Below, in pieces: positions 32,891 to 46,365 of a DNA stretch of 64,000 bases. The notes below the pieces were generated by a model. The model was not told the DNA's origin. It searched no databases and saw only the letters and a list, made by a program, of their open reading frames with translations. Both the position numbers and the translations under genes were made by a program. The first letter of the stretch is position 1. Each line of letters opens with the position of its first letter. Origin of the DNA: Notospermus geniculatus (Eukaryota; Nemertea; Pilidiophora; Heteronemertea; Lineidae); the NCBI GenBank assembly GCA_002633025.1, contig NMRB01000057.1, positions 1 to 64,000 of the forward strand, read 5' to 3'.

Positions 32891-33443
32891 GAATAGAGAA
32901 TGAACAAGTTAAAAGCCAGAGAGACGTGGCGAAGGAGACGGTCACGGATGATTTGATAGACAGAGAAAAAGAAAAACGAAATCAATATGGATGGAAGAAA
33001 GGTTTGGTGAAAAAAAGGACAAGAAAGAAGAGCGACACCTTATCTAAAGCTTGCAGTGCACCAGAACTTGTTGTGGCATTCTGAATCCAATTAAGGACCG
33101 CAATCCCGTTAGTGTTGCTCAAAGACTAAGTGAATAAGACGTGCTGGATCAATAGAATTGTCACAATATATTACAGGTTTGGTCTTCGGTGTTATTGATC
33201 GTTGCCCAGGTTACGATGGAACATGCGACTCGGAAGAGGATAAAGAGGTGAATAGTCTGTAATAAGATCTATACTGATGAGGGATGTGAAGTTCTGAGGG
33301 GGAAGATCGCATGGTAGACCCTCGTAGACCCTCCGAAGGAAGGAGATCGCTGTTCAGCCGTCTTCTAAAGGTTCTTTTCATATTTTGCTTTTTAATGTTA
33401 CTTTGAAAGGTTACAAGCCATTGATCCAGTTTACATTTGGTGG

Positions 33444-33541
33444 ACTGGTTCCCGTCTTTGCCGCTCCAGTCCTGCGGCGCTCACTCCCAAAACAATGCGG
33501 AATGAGCGCCGATGGAGTGCAGCAGCGAAGACGGGAACCAC
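33444..33541. mobile_element. Inverted-repeat element, family C, copy 2
   Basis: CTGGTTCCCGTCTTTGCCGC at the left and the inverse GCAGCGAAGACGGGAACCA at the right, with GGAATGAGCGCCGATGG between them; related to 1651-1741. Confidence 0.65.
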
Positions 33542-34838
33542 GTCTGACATTTTGGCTTTCCTTCATTGACATTATTGGTCCTTCTCCTCACTTTTTTATT
33601 TCATTTTTGACCATTCCTTCACCTCTTAGTCAATGACCGAACACTCGATGGTTTTTCATTAGTAGCCAATCGATGCTTTGCTCTGCCGATGGCTGCGAGC
33701 TCGCGGTGACCATTAGCGACGACGGTAAATGATTAGCTGGGTAATTTCTTCACCAATTATGGAACGAGTTAATTGGAGGAGTCCAGGTGAGGCTGGAGTA
33801 ATTGCATTTTTTTTTCTTTTTTTAAACATTTTAGTGCGTGAAGTTCGCGTCAGTGGCAAGATCCACGAATGATTGGGGGTGAGGGGTACTTTTGCTTATA
33901 TCAATTTTATACATGCCGGTGTAACAATCAAGAATTTCCCCCTGCAAAACGTATACCTGCATTTATTCCTTTGTTCCACTACCAAAATACCCGCCCGAGA
34001 CAGGTCCATTTACCTAGGACCCTGATGAACTGAATGGATTTTACCCTCCTCCAAACAGATGGAAATGTTATGGATTAAGGTGCATGGCTAGAAACCAAGC
34101 GCCTGAGATCCCATTAGAATATAACAATAGGTTCTCTTGTTCCTGGACATTTTTCCTGGGGACATTCCTTCCTTTTACACTTGATTATCTGATGGTAAAA
34201 GCTTGCACTCTAATGGTGCAATGAATTAATTTACGTCATTATGAGAATGCAATTGCTTGAAATGACTTAAGAAAGAAGTTTCTTTCTATCTGGCGGCTGT
34301 AATTTGCCTCAGTTCTGGGATCCAATAAACCGAGTGCTGACACGAAGCCGTAAGGGACAGGTGAAGACGGCATACGTACTTTTAATAACACAACCGGTGA
34401 AAAAACGCCCTCGCCTCTCCCCGCTGAGATCGGCAATGCAATAATAAGTCTGAGTAGTTCATCATAACATTTCGAGTTGGGAGCAATATCGCTTATTGCA
34501 ACATTGCCCAAATGAGTGTTTGGCATGTCACCATATTCTTTCTTGTCGATTTCGGCGAGGAGGAAAGAGCTTTGCAAATGTCCCAAAAATTTGAAGCAGT
34601 TGAGTTCCATTTTTTGTATTCCTCACTCATAAAATGCATATTAGGCCAAAATTTAAAAAAAACAGACTAGGAGCTCAGTCAACGTACATTACACCAAAAT
34701 CGCGGTTGTAAGGTCGCAGTTGACATTGCCGGTGGCCACCTTCTCCTGTTGGTGATGGTCGGCATTGCTGGGCACACAGCAGGCTGTTGATATCCTCGAA
34801 TCGAAGTCCTGACATTGACGCTTTTGACGATAATAGTG
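33542..34838. other. Intergenic, no gene seen
   Basis: The largest frame (34239-34610, minus) has no acceptor, donor or family support. I see nothing functional. Confidence 0.4.
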
Positions 34839-35035
34839 GAGGAGCGAGATCACACAGTGGCAAAGGTCTCGGGTTCGATCCCCAGTCGGATCCATTCTTC
34901 CTGTGTATGTGATAGAGAGGGCAACTCTCTTTGACGGCACAGGTTTTCTCCGGGCCCTCCGGTTTCCTCCACTAGCCGTCCATTTCTACCAAATATTGGA
35001 GCCAACAATGCCGTATTTGGTAGTCGGCTTTCAGC
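34839..35035 (+). mobile_element. tRNA-derived SINE, family S
   Basis: Best copy of the family. Head with B box CGGGTTCGATCCCCAG; body GATAGAGAGGGCAACTCTCT, GACGGCACAGGTTTTCTCCG, CCCTCCGGTTTCCTCC; tail AACAATGCCGTATTTGGTAG. The TTTCTCCGGGNNCTCCGGTTTCCTCC-type body is one that recurs in animal SINEs. Pol III promoter in the head implies transcription from left to right. Confidence 0.7.
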
Positions 35036-36579
35036 TCAACGACTTTTTATCAGGAACTTTGTGCTTTCCGACTGTGGAGCGCATTTTACGTCGAGAATTT
35101 CGCCATTCAACAAAAGCCCAATCGCATCGCAGTTCACAGAACGCAAATCCTGCCCAAGAAATAACACGAGCTCTTCAATCAAAATGAAATTGCTACCCTA
35201 ATGCCAAAGCTGAACCCATCCATCGACAATGATTATCTATCGCACGAAGAACTCCGGTTCTAATTAATTTAAGATGAGCATCTTTGTCAATTTCTGTTCG
35301 GCGTAACTGGAAGCTTGTAACAGAAAGATGCTACATGCTGGAGACTAATGTCTCGGATGACACTAAAGACAATTTCGTTTGAAATGTACAGTCTAACGGG
35401 CTGGTTTCGTGCGAGTTGATGCTGAATGTTTGTATAAAATACATGTACGTTATACATTAAATCGCAGTTGTAATGTAAGGTCACTGCAACATCAGCGGTG
35501 ACGGGTGATGTTTCACCTACGCTCCTCTGACACAATCTCCTCTATTTTGCATTTTCTCTAAGATGTGAACGCACGAAATTGAAAAATCTTTGTAAAATCT
35601 GAGCAAGATCGGCGGAGATTTTTGAATGGTCACGAACGACGGTGATTTTTCACGTTTCTCTGTCTGATAAACTGTCATTTCTATAGCTATATCGTGATAT
35701 GCTTTTTAATGATTTATCATCATCACTGCATGGTTCTTCGTACAGGATTGCCTGCCCTCTTGATTAATTATACTAACACGCGAATCAAATACTGTATTTC
35801 CTCACGCAAAAGACGCAAATTGCATTGTATAGGGGCAGGTCACGATTGATTTCCGCCCATAAGGCCGCGATTACATATACTACATGGTACATGTATATGG
35901 ACACGTCGTTAACAATGGCTTCATGGCCGCGAACCCTTGTGAAGACTTTGTTATACCGTGCACACAGCTCTATGTTATTGCAACCAATACCTTGTATCGC
36001 TGCTTCCTCTGTATAGGCACTTTCAAAAACCACGTTGTTCGAGTCATATGATGCTTTTGTCTTGGACTGCCTGTTTATTGCGGACGTGACATTCTGGTGA
36101 ACAGTCATGTTGAACTTTATTTTCATAGTCATTTGTATTCTTGCTCTGGTCGTAACTTCTTGATTATATCAGCTCTGTCGCAGAATCACGCTCATCAACA
36201 ATCAATGGTGTTATATCGTATAAAATAAAAAACAAACATTGTCTGGAACCATCACAGGTTGTGAGACCGTATCAAAATTTTACTATTCAACGCGTGTTTA
36301 TATTTATTATGTACCGTTTGGTGGATGTCCCCATTTGGACCAATTATAATGCTAATTAAGCAATTAAGCGTCATCCAAAAGTTATCAGATCTCGGTCAAT
36401 GACCATAATTGGGCATAAAAAGGTATCGCATGGAGCTGTATCACATGTCCAATTGGCCTTCTTTGCATGGTGATAACCAGAGAACCATGCAATGGGCGGT
36501 TATGTCTGCAAAATCAAAATGTTACAAAATGATAAGGCCGGGCTGTATAAAAGTCACCATCTCGAGTTTTAGCTGAGAT
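35036..36579. other. Intergenic, no gene seen
   Basis: About 1.5 kb without a supported exon. A minus-strand frame at 35785-36132 shows no family resemblance. Confidence 0.45.
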
Positions 36580-37596
36580 AGACGTTGGGCGGCGCTGCAG
36601 TCACCAGGTTGATCTTGCAGTCGTAGCTTCATATAGACGCAACGTTACAAAATCTCTCCAGTGGTGAGATTTTGTAACATTATTTTTCAGCAATGAGAGA
36701 TTTTGTAACGCTACAAAATCTCTCCAGTGGTAAGATTTTGTAACATTATTTTTCAGCTATGTAACGTTACAAAATCTCTCCAGTGGTGAGATTTTGTAAC
36801 GCTACAAAATCTCTGCAGTGGTGAGATCAGTGGTGAGATTTTGTAACGTTACAAAATCTCTCCAGTGGTGAGATTTTGTAACGTTACAAAATCTCTCCAG
36901 TGGTGAGATTTTGTAACATTATTTTTCAGCAATGAGAGATTTTGTAACGTTACAAAATCTCTCCAGTGGTGAGATTTTGTAACATTATTTTTCAGCAATG
37001 AGAGATTTTGTAACGTTACAAAATCTCTCCAGTGGTGAGATTTTGTAACATTATTTTTCAGCAATGAGAGATTTTGTAACGTTACAAAATCTCTCCAGTG
37101 GTGAGATTTTGTAACATTATTTTTCAGCAATGAGAGATTTTGTAACGTTACAAAATCTCTCCAGTGGTGAGATTTTGTAACATTATTTTTCAGCAATGAG
37201 AGATTTTGTAACGTTACAAAATCTCTCCAGTGGTGAGATTTTGTAACATTATTTTTCAGCAATGAGAGATTTTGTAACGTTACAAAATCTCTCCAGTGGT
37301 GAGATTTTGTAACATTATTTTTCAGCAATGAGAGATTTTGTAACGTTACAAAATCTCTCCAGTGGTGAGATTTTGTAACATTATTTTTCAGCAATGAGAG
37401 ATTTTGTAACGTTACAAAATCTCTCCAGTGGTGAGATTTTGTAACATTATTTTTCAGCAATGAGAGATTTTGTAACGTTACAAAATCTCTCCAGTGGTGA
37501 GATTTTGTAACATTATTTTTCAGCAATGAGAGATTTTGTAACGTTACAAAATCTCTCCAGTGGTGAAAAATAATGTTGCAGCGCCACCCAACGTCT
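36580..37596. mobile_element. TIR element with internal 66-bp palindromic satellite
   Basis: Ends are AGACGTTGGGCGGCGCTGCA (36580-36599) and its inverse with one mismatch (37577-37596). From 36883 to 37542 the interior is ten 66-bp units in perfect register, apparently identical; 36650-36882 holds shorter, variant units. Each unit carries GTTACAAAATCTC once and its inverse GAGATTTTGTAAC twice, so every unit can fold and neighbouring units can cross-fold. The 225-residue minus-strand frame is simply 22 residues repeated because 66 is a multiple of three. No transposase. No clear target duplication. Confidence 0.8.
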
Positions 37597-39434
37597 TTCT
37601 TGTCTACGGCTCGAGGCCATCACAACTACTCGACTTACACCGTCTTTACATGTACCGGTACTTTGATATCTTTTTGGGCGGATGTACCGTCCATGCTGTA
37701 ACATCCTTTCTGATTTACGTTTAAAAGGAATCTGTAAACTTGACTACACTGGCCGCTTAACGAGATGATAATAGAGTGGAAGTTACATGTATGTCCCATC
37801 ACGTTTCGGCCACTAGCCGTTTCGATGGAGGTAATGGACAAAAGTACATGTAGATGATGCTAGTTTGCCGATCGGATAGCTTCAGTCTCCTGAGTGTACT
37901 TTCCCAATTCCCACCCATCCCTTGCGACTTGAGAAAGAGATTTAGCTTGCTCGGATGCAGTTCGAGGATTAGTCGCAATAAGTGATCGCATTACTAGATG
38001 GGCCCGGTTGAACGGCCCAGAAATTCGTGGCAGGGATGATAGGAGTTCCTAGGCACTTTATCATGTTCCACTACCGTGCGTCCTTTGAAAAGGTGCAGAT
38101 GATGAAAGTTAGTACAAGGTGTGACATTCTTGTATCTACACTAACAAAACTGATGCATCTTTAAAGGACCAAGGAATTGCCACTTTTTCTCAACAGCCGG
38201 CGCCACCGCACCACTCTCCAATGCATGGACTAACTACGTTGTCGGCGAATTGACCCGATTTACTACATGTACGTACATTTTGTAATGCATTTTTGTAGTT
38301 TGTCTTACTGCCGCTAGGTGGTTTCCTCTACGTCGGCAGTCAAATTTGATATCAACACCATGCTCCTCTGGCATTTTTCCAAAGGAGATGGGGTGGATTT
38401 TGCTGCCCAGGCCAGAATCACGCTGGAACTAAAGACTTTAATTGCAAACAATTACATGTATGCACAGCGAACAATAGTAGGCCTGTGCAATGTCGATGTC
38501 CAACACTTTCTAGTGTTTGTCACTGTCAGTGCATCCTGGGCAGTGTACACCAAGCCTGAACATCCTGTCTATACACCATATGCAAATAATACCATTCTCT
38601 CGCAGGCATCAGGATCAGAACCACACGCATGCGATCATCCAACATCCGTTTGTTGTGAATAGTATCAACTCACGATCGATTTCGTATGAAACAAAATGGC
38701 GGACGGCGTGTTGATGAAATTTTTCTTTTAAAAACGTATGTTTGCACCTGAAATACCCCGTCGGAACTTACTATTCTAACGGCTGTGTTACCGGTGTACG
38801 GCGTCGGAGATACATGTAGTAAACCCAATGCATTGTCAACGGTTATATCAGGGTTTCGTGACATAATCCTTCACAAAGTCTTAATCCAGAAGGAAATAAT
38901 GGATTAGGACTTTGATTCCAAGGGATTGGGACAAGGGACGAGGACTGGGACTTTGATTCCAACGGACTTTTCCCGCGTTCACACCGGCAGTAACAACAAC
39001 AACAAAAAATGCATTACAACAGACTAGTGTATGGAAGCCAGATATTTTTTACCGTCACATGTATGAACGTCTCGACCAACAACATGGCAAAAAACACACG
39101 GAAAGCATGTGTCACTTGGCCAATGAAGCAATCATTTCATTGACGTGGAGATTCGATGATATCTCTCTGAATTGTTATTAAAATTACATTATTCTGTGAC
39201 TTTTTTTTAAATAGTATGGTGTTGCTGATTATCTTTCCGATATGTCAGCTCCCAGGACGAAGCTACAAACTTAGGTCTATAGATTGCGATGCGCTACGAT
39301 TACATTTTGGGGATTTTTTTGTCTGATTTTATATTGTAGGCCTAGTAATCACTGAAGCATCGTAGGTCTGTGCATTTTCCCAGGACGGTTGAAGCGCAAA
39401 ATAATGGCGTCATCATTGCCCCACCGTGCTCCGC
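37597..39434. other. Intergenic, no gene seen
   Basis: Several short frames, none with splice signals or family. A partial direct repeat of GGACT(T)TGATTCCAA near 38908-38965 is minor. Confidence 0.4.
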
Positions 39435-39528
39435 CATCCTCCCATTGCAATGGCTATCTCCTGTCACTCGTACACAAACTTTGAGTGGATGACGAGGCGC
39501 GGGGTGAAAACCCTGCTGTGGGACGATG
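39435..39528. mobile_element. Foldback MITE, family B, diverged copy
   Basis: CATCCTCCCATTGCAATGGC on the left, CACAAACTTTGAGTGGATGA in the middle and CCCTGCTGTGGGACGATG on the right, matching the family layout at 27022 and 59325 but with worn arms. Confidence 0.6.
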
Positions 39529-42055
39529 CACCCAGCAGTTGCTGTGGCCTAATTGCTGGGGGGGGTCTTATTATGTGATGAGGGTGGATGTTGCACCGGA
39601 TAATCACGACACAGGAGTTCATCCGTCCACGCCTAAGCAGATGCCTCTCACCCGGTCCGCTGAGCGGTTATCGTTTACTCAGGAAGAGGAAGCCAAACAC
39701 ACTTTATCAAAACAAATAAGACAGAACGACGGGATGTCGTCGAAACAGCTGCGGAGCTGTGAGAGTGAGATGAGAACCAGAGTGAAGGTGGTGGTTTCTT
39801 ATCTCAAGTATATAGTTTAGGTCCTACTTTCAGTCGCATGTGTGGATGGACTTGATGAGTTTGTGAAAGTCCGAAATACAATGTATCTTGATTTTGCCGG
39901 CGGAGGGTTTGACCAAACCACAGGGTGCAGCTTGGATGAGGGTGGTAACCTCTCAACTACAGCAGCCAGATGCTATTTTCAGATAGCCGTTTCAAGATGA
40001 AGCAAATCACCCCACTTTGGGTATGAGGAATGTTGCCCATACCACAGGGTGTGGCTAGCGTTTCTTGTTAACGGGAACTTGGGTGCGGGTGGTAGCCCCT
40101 CGTCTAAAGGAGCTAGGTTCTATTTTAAGATATTCTTAAAGACAGATAACAGATTAGTGAACATACCGAGGGTGCGTCTAGCTTCTTTTGTTCAAGTGAT
40201 GGGTAAATATTCTTTAGAGAGAACAAACCATTTGGAATTTAATATCGAGGAAACCATAGCTTCAACAAACAGACGTGAAGATTGCTTGTTGTTGAGCAGA
40301 GGATCTCAGTCTTGGGTTGTAATTAAAATGCCAACTGTCTATGGCGTCGTTTGCAACTTCGACATCACGTGATGGCAACATGAAGTCTCTTCAGAATGGC
40401 GTCCATCTTCTGATTGGTCTAGTTCTTATCAGTTTTGGAAGTACGTTATCATCTCCTTCTGATTGGACAAAAAAGAATCAGTCAATCAACCTGACCCAGA
40501 CGTGACACTGACAGCCATAATTCTTGGCTGAGCTCGTAATCTAGTCTTCTGCCGTCAAATCCATTTACTGCGTTACTCAACGCCTTCGGACTCAGTACAC
40601 CGTTCCAAACTGAAGTCAAGTAATAATTCAATGTGGTATGAATTACGGGAACTGCCACTTTCCATTCACGTAGACGCCTAGATTAATGCATTACCAAGCT
40701 AAGTGCAGGAATCTTGGTTCAAAACACCTCAGTGTTCCAAATGGAAGGTTCATTGCAACCATCATGGCTGGCAACCGGATGTCGATCTGCTTTCCGCCAT
40801 TTTACGTCAACAAGCATTTCCGCCGTACGAGTGACTGCGTAGACAGGAAACTTGTCCAATGCGCCAAGTCCGTTCCAAGTCAATATGACCAGGAATGTGC
40901 GTTTACTATAGTATATTGCTGTTTTAAATTTACAGTCACGATTTCGTTTGGCGTCTCTGAGTGTGAATTGTGCCTGCTGGTGTTGGCTGTCAGCGGTGAG
41001 TGGGAGAAACACGCAGGATTGGTGGTCTTGTCGATATCGTGAGCTCTCGTCCTAAAACATCGCTATGGGAAAAATATTAAAGTAATGAGATATGTAATTA
41101 CCAACATGGGGGATTTTAAAAGATCACATGTCGTTTTGTTTGACGTAATAACGTTGATAGTGTGCCATATGCAAATAGACACAGGCATTCATAGTTACCA
41201 TACAGCGAGCGACGATCACGTTCCTGGTATCTAGAAAAAATCTCTGTACCACATTCCACATACAGTTACATTTTTAGTTGCACTCAGTGAATATCTGCAG
41301 GAATGGTGATGGTAAGCGAAAAAAATTAAAACATCATCCAACGGATTTCTGTAGATTAGGTCAGAGTGTAATGAAAAGTGCGGGCTACTTCTGGAAACTG
41401 GTCAGTCGGCAAAATTAGATTGAAAAACCTTTGGCGATATGATGTCAGACAGTTCGTCTTTAGACTCGAAAAAGACATTCGTGTTTAACTGTAGGCTATA
41501 TCTTTCCAACGCTATTCAGAACTCATCCTTTAACTTGATGGTCTATATTTCATCCTGGAGCATTTAGGATCATGACCGTGAATACGCATACCCATAGAAA
41601 GTCGTATTAGTATCGAAAACCCGTCAGACGGAGATCATTTAAGCACCACTTTGTGTTCTTAGTGATGGATCTTCTTGATAGGCAAGACATCAGTCTCCAT
41701 ACACGATCCCTTTAACTACGCCTGCGCCAACTCTTTCATCTCCGCGTCTGGAGTGTGAAAAGAGAGGGGCTGAAAGGAATTGGAGCACGGTGGGATTTCG
41801 TCTAGTGACTAAAAACTTTCCAACTCTATTGTAGAGGAAATCCGAATCAACCAAATTCTCTTACCATTCTTCCAGTCACCTCTACCCTTTCTCTATCTTA
41901 AAAGCCTACGCAGTTTACTCAGCAGAAATATCGGAAAATGTAGCGTTAATGTGAAAGGTAAATAGAACCTGATGCCATCTCTAAAATCTGATTGCCAACT
42001 TTGGCATTTGAGCGATGACTCTTCTCCCATTGAATCCTTGTTCCTTATCTTCCAT
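39529..42055. other. Intergenic, no gene seen
   Basis: Two loosely repeated stretches with CCACAGGGTG and GGTGGTA words (39915-39990 and 40040-40120). No exon supported. Confidence 0.4.
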
Positions 42056-42151
42056 CATCCTCCCAGAGCAGGGTTTTGGTCTCGCTCCTCTTCAAAGTTT
42101 GTGTGAATAGATGAAGAGGAGCAGATTATAAAACCCTGCTTTGGGAGGATG
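42056..42151. mobile_element. Foldback MITE, family B
   Basis: CATCCTCCCAGAGCAGGGTT on the left, CCCTGCTTTGGGAGGATG on the right, TCGCTCCTCTTCAAAG and GATGAAGAGGAGC pairing inside. 96 bp. Confidence 0.8.
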
Positions 42152-42959
42152 GTACCATGAGCAAAGCTTTTACCAACCTAACCTGAGCCGTTATCCTGTG
42201 TAAGTGTCGGCATCTTTAGATCAGAGGAAGTGACCTGTACCGACCGGCGGCAATCCTACGGGGAATAGTAACTTTCATCAAAAGTGTTCACGAAGCTCCT
42301 TCCGAAGAAAAATTCTTAACAAGATTGTATTTTTCCTTTAGAAGTTGATAGATGATTACCTGAGGGAGGGTCTCCACTATTTTTCTTTCGATGACATCAC
42401 CACTGTTGTCTATGAAACTCGACTGCAGATTCCTAGCAGCTCAATTCTTTGTAAAGGTTGTCGGCAAACCTTCCTCCAAGTGTAAGCCTGGCCAGTTCCC
42501 GTCTGTTTTCGTCGGTTTTGGGTCTGAGTCTGGAGATATTCTGAACACCAGGTGTGCCCTGGATGAGTCCAATTCAATTTTGGGGGCTTTGTGAATCCCG
42601 CTCCAACGGTGACAGTCTAAGGCAAGTTCCTCAGCAACATCGGCAACCACCGTTGTCACGAATTCGTGATGCTCGGTCCTTCCACGATCCACACACCTAC
42701 AACTCTCAAGCAGCTGATAAAGACTCAAGTGACCACCGTGCGAAATCTTCCCTGCAGGAAGGCGAGCCTATCTTTTTCCTCCGATAAATCCTTTCTTGAG
42801 AATGCCAGCTATCCGTCGGGCATCTCTAGTATGCCGTACGTTCCCAGGCAATATTACGAATTACCATCATGCCGAGCTCTTCTGATAGGAAATGACAGAT
42901 CTTGTTCTGAATGCAAAAGTTGAGTGTCCGTTCGCTGGTTTTGGAGCTATTGGTCAACC

Positions 42960-43350
42960 CTTTTAGTACCATCTCTTTCTTCCTGCATTTCTTTCTATCC
43001 TAACCCTCGTCCTTTTACATCTCCCTCCTCTTTCTATTCCTCACTTCTGACAACCCGTTCTTCCCTCTTTCTTCATATTTCTTTCCCTCCGTTTGTCTTT
43101 CATCCTCTTTCTTAATCTTGCCCTTCAATTTTTAGTTCACATGGACCAACAGTCCCTTCCACATGCACCTGTCACCAATTTTTACTTCTCTCTCATCCTC
43201 ATTCTGTCATCCTTCCCTCAATCTCTTCCTTCCACATTCGCTCACTTCCTTCCGTCTCATTCATCCTACCATCTTCATCATTTCCGCACTCATTTATAGC
43301 ATTTCTCTCTTCTTCCTTCCGCACCAACGAAATTGCATATTTCTCCCATC
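42960..43350. repeat. Pyrimidine-rich low-complexity tract
   Basis: Long CT-rich stretch (TTCCCTC, TTTCTTCC, CTCATCCTC). Plus-strand frames here are Ser/Phe/Leu-rich artefacts. Confidence 0.6.
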
Positions 43351-44838
43351 GCTTCCGATTCCAAGACGGCTGAAGAACGTACGCTAAACATCACTGACAA
43401 TCAAGTCAGAAAGAAAGTAACGTTAAATGATAATGCTTTGATTCCGCCCCCATTGCGAAGATCAAAGATGAATTCGGCTGAGACATAACTAGCCTAAGAG
43501 TGCGTTTTACAACGTTCGACAACCCAGAACTCCCTTCACCATCACAAGTAATTGCACGCTCTACAAAGTGTAGATAGAAAAAGGAATTGGAGAAAGAGCT
43601 GTTATATTGGCTACAAAAAGATTCCTTGTGCGTGAATTAAAAACGAAAGACGCTACTCGACAAAACTGGCTTGGGAGGTAATTTGATAAATTTCGTACTA
43701 TCTTACTGAAGCGTAGTGTGCCGCTGAAATCATGTGATTCAATATGACCAATCAGAAGGCGTCCTCAAAAATAACCTCGAAACTTTCTCCAAATAATCGC
43801 ACAAAAACTCGAAGCCGGTGAAATAATTCAAATTTCTTTATTCGGGACACGATTTGACCCCGAATGATTTGAATATGCATCAATAGTCAATAGATTACTT
43901 GAGAGGAAAAGGGCGAAAAATCGGTGACAAAATTGAACAATGCTGAAAGTGTGATGATTTTAGTGGAGAGAATGTCTGAAGGCCAGCTCCCCAATTCACG
44001 AGAATTCTCACGAAACTTCGTACAAAGTAACGGGTGACATGCTAACGAATTATCCGTCTAGAGTGGACCTCAATATTCTCCAGACAAATTGTTTTACCAG
44101 GTTAATTTTTTTCTATATATTCAATCAGCGCCGGGATGAACAGTTTTATTACCCTCATACCATCGGCTCAGCAGGTCACGACGTCCGTGAATAATAGATA
44201 ATGAGTTTGATTAAGACACAACGGTGTGAATATTAATAAGTTAAGAGCTAGGCTATGATGTATTATCAACGGTATAATAAGGACTGTGGTGGCAACTCGT
44301 TGTGACGTTTGGTCTAATCAGATCAGTCTTCAGAGACGTTATAAGGACGCAGACATACTGAGATTGACTTGGAACGACCATCCGTTTCACGTGATTTGAA
44401 TGCCAATGATCGATTGTGAAGAATCAAAAGTAATTGGGGCACACTAGTGAATGATTTGTTGTTTGGTCTCTTGGTATCAGGCGTCGGCACCTTGCAAGAA
44501 GGTTGATTAGGTTCGGAGTGGGTATCAGGTCTGGGATCGGTGCTACATCCCGCGTGATTGGGTGGAAGGATATGCCGTTAGGGGAAGAAGACAAACAGAA
44601 ACTGCTGGAAACATACGGATACACCCTTCCAGTAGATCAACATCCTCTGGACTGAAAACAGAGTCAGTACGACATCTTCTCCGTTGGAGAGGAGCAACAG
44701 CGACCTGAGTCTCAGGATGGTAAATGGCTTAAACCGGAAATACCATCAAAGAAATTCATGAACTGCAGTTGACCGCCACTGTCATGATTGTAGCCTTTGA
44801 ATTTCGATTTGAATGCTAAACGTTTCCTCCTTCTACGT

Positions 44839-44874
<36 letters not shown>

Positions 44875-46266
44875 GATCCAGTCCTACATCATTGGACGGG
44901 TGTTGTCAGCGTTTTCAGGAGTTTCTGAGGGCAACTCACCCGTAGTAGTCATTTGTGTCATTGGTGTCGGCGTAAGTCGTTAGGAAACCAACGATGGAGA
45001 AATGCCCATCGTCATCGAGAGCACGGGAAGCTCTCACGTGGAGCAGCTCCTTTGTGTCTCAAGATAAATGATGGAAAGGGTTGTCTTGCCTCCCTTGACT
45101 GATACTTGGTGCAAGAGAGGTTTGGCGGTTGCCAAGGGAACCAGATATCCTTCGTTCTGTTCACTTCTTCACTTCTTCACTTCATCTTATTCTAATTTGG
45201 TTTTGTGACTTTTTAAAATCTTGATATCTTCTTCATTCTTGAGGATCCGATATTATTTCCTGAGTAGTTAAATCTCCAGATAGATTACATAGATTAAAAA
45301 ACTATCATCCGAGCTAAGGAGGAACAGTTTTCTTCTTACTCCTAATGATATATCTTGGTTGCCTGCTCCTTGCCATCCAAAAGACAAACTATCTTTTTAT
45401 GAAGCAATCAATAACGGAGGATTAAGGCGGATGTATCATAGTTTAGTGCCACTGCACCTCATTTATTGAGCAGACACGTAAGTTTGTCGCCAAGAGATTA
45501 ACATGTAGGTTGCTGCATGTGAGTGATCGTTCTTGGAAGTGGATGTAGGCGAAGCGTGATGCAGGGGTTGATCCCGGGGTTGACGACGAAAAAAGAGGGG
45601 GGGGTGCATAAACTGATCGTGAAGCTGGAACATTCGTGAGCCGCCGAAAATACGAAAATGTAAAGGATGTGTTCATGATGGTAGGGTGCCTACCGATCGA
45701 CAAATTTTCGGTACAAAGAAGGACTTGGGACTAGTGATTGCTGCGCTGACTGGTAGTTTATTTCAGTTGGCCAACAGCATACTGTGTCGTTTCGCCTTTT
45801 CGCCCCACCTATCACTTCGTGATCACCTTCGAGACTGATTTCTTGCTGGGAGTGGTATCATCTTGGGCCAATTCTTGGTTGTTCTAGAAGACTCCTGCAC
45901 TTGCCTCATCCAATGAACAACGTTACTTACATTACATCAACTGCCCGTTTCACTTGCCCACACCATCTCATCACGAATAATCTCTCCATAACAAGATTAC
46001 CGGGGATGGTAGAGCACTTTATTCGATGGAGTCACGGCCAAGACTGTCCATCGTGAGGCATCAGCTGTATTCATCTTGTTAGTGACGATCTGGAGTCCAG
46101 GAGATATGGTTTCATGAAAGACGGCTTAGGTTGGTGCCGATACGCTGTAACCATCCAGCATTGCGTGTCTTCAGCTTGTTCGTCCCAGCACCCTAATGAT
46201 CGCTTCGAGATCAGAGAAGCCGTATCCTGAACCATCAAGGGTTCACATCGCTACGCCTTCGGACTG
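43351..46266. other. Intergenic, no gene seen; one TCA microsatellite
   Basis: A (TCA)n run of about ten units lies at 44842-44872. The exons for the first helices of the downstream transporter should lie upstream of 47156, but I could not find a convincing one in this stretch. Confidence 0.45.
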
Positions 46267-46364
46267 TCACGAAGCTGTCGTAACTTAACGGAGTGCGTAA
46301 GCTATTGTCCATTTGCGGGAAGCCTATTGTTCACTATCAGCCTGACAAAGGGTTTGCGTACCCG
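46267..46364. mobile_element. MITE fragment related to 48376-48518
   Basis: CACGAAGCTGTCGTAAC, AAGCTATTGTCCATTTGCGG, AAGCCTATTGTTCACTAT and GGGTTTGCGTACC follow the same order as the intact element at 48376. The right end is missing, and foldback family A begins directly afterwards. Confidence 0.65.
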
Positions 46365-46365
46365 G

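Noticed and set aside
36849-37526. 225-residue minus-strand open frame with a 22-residue repeat
   Set aside because: It is only the 66-bp satellite read in a frame that happens to lack stops; no start context and no domain, and the units are palindromic non-coding DNA.
36883-37542. Possible CRISPR array
   Set aside because: The units are contiguous with no unique spacers, and the window is clearly animal DNA.
39485-39820. 111-residue plus-strand frame
   Set aside because: Begins inside a foldback family B copy and the rest has no splice context or known family.
42924-43387. Ser/Phe-rich frames
   Set aside because: Low-complexity pyrimidine tract.
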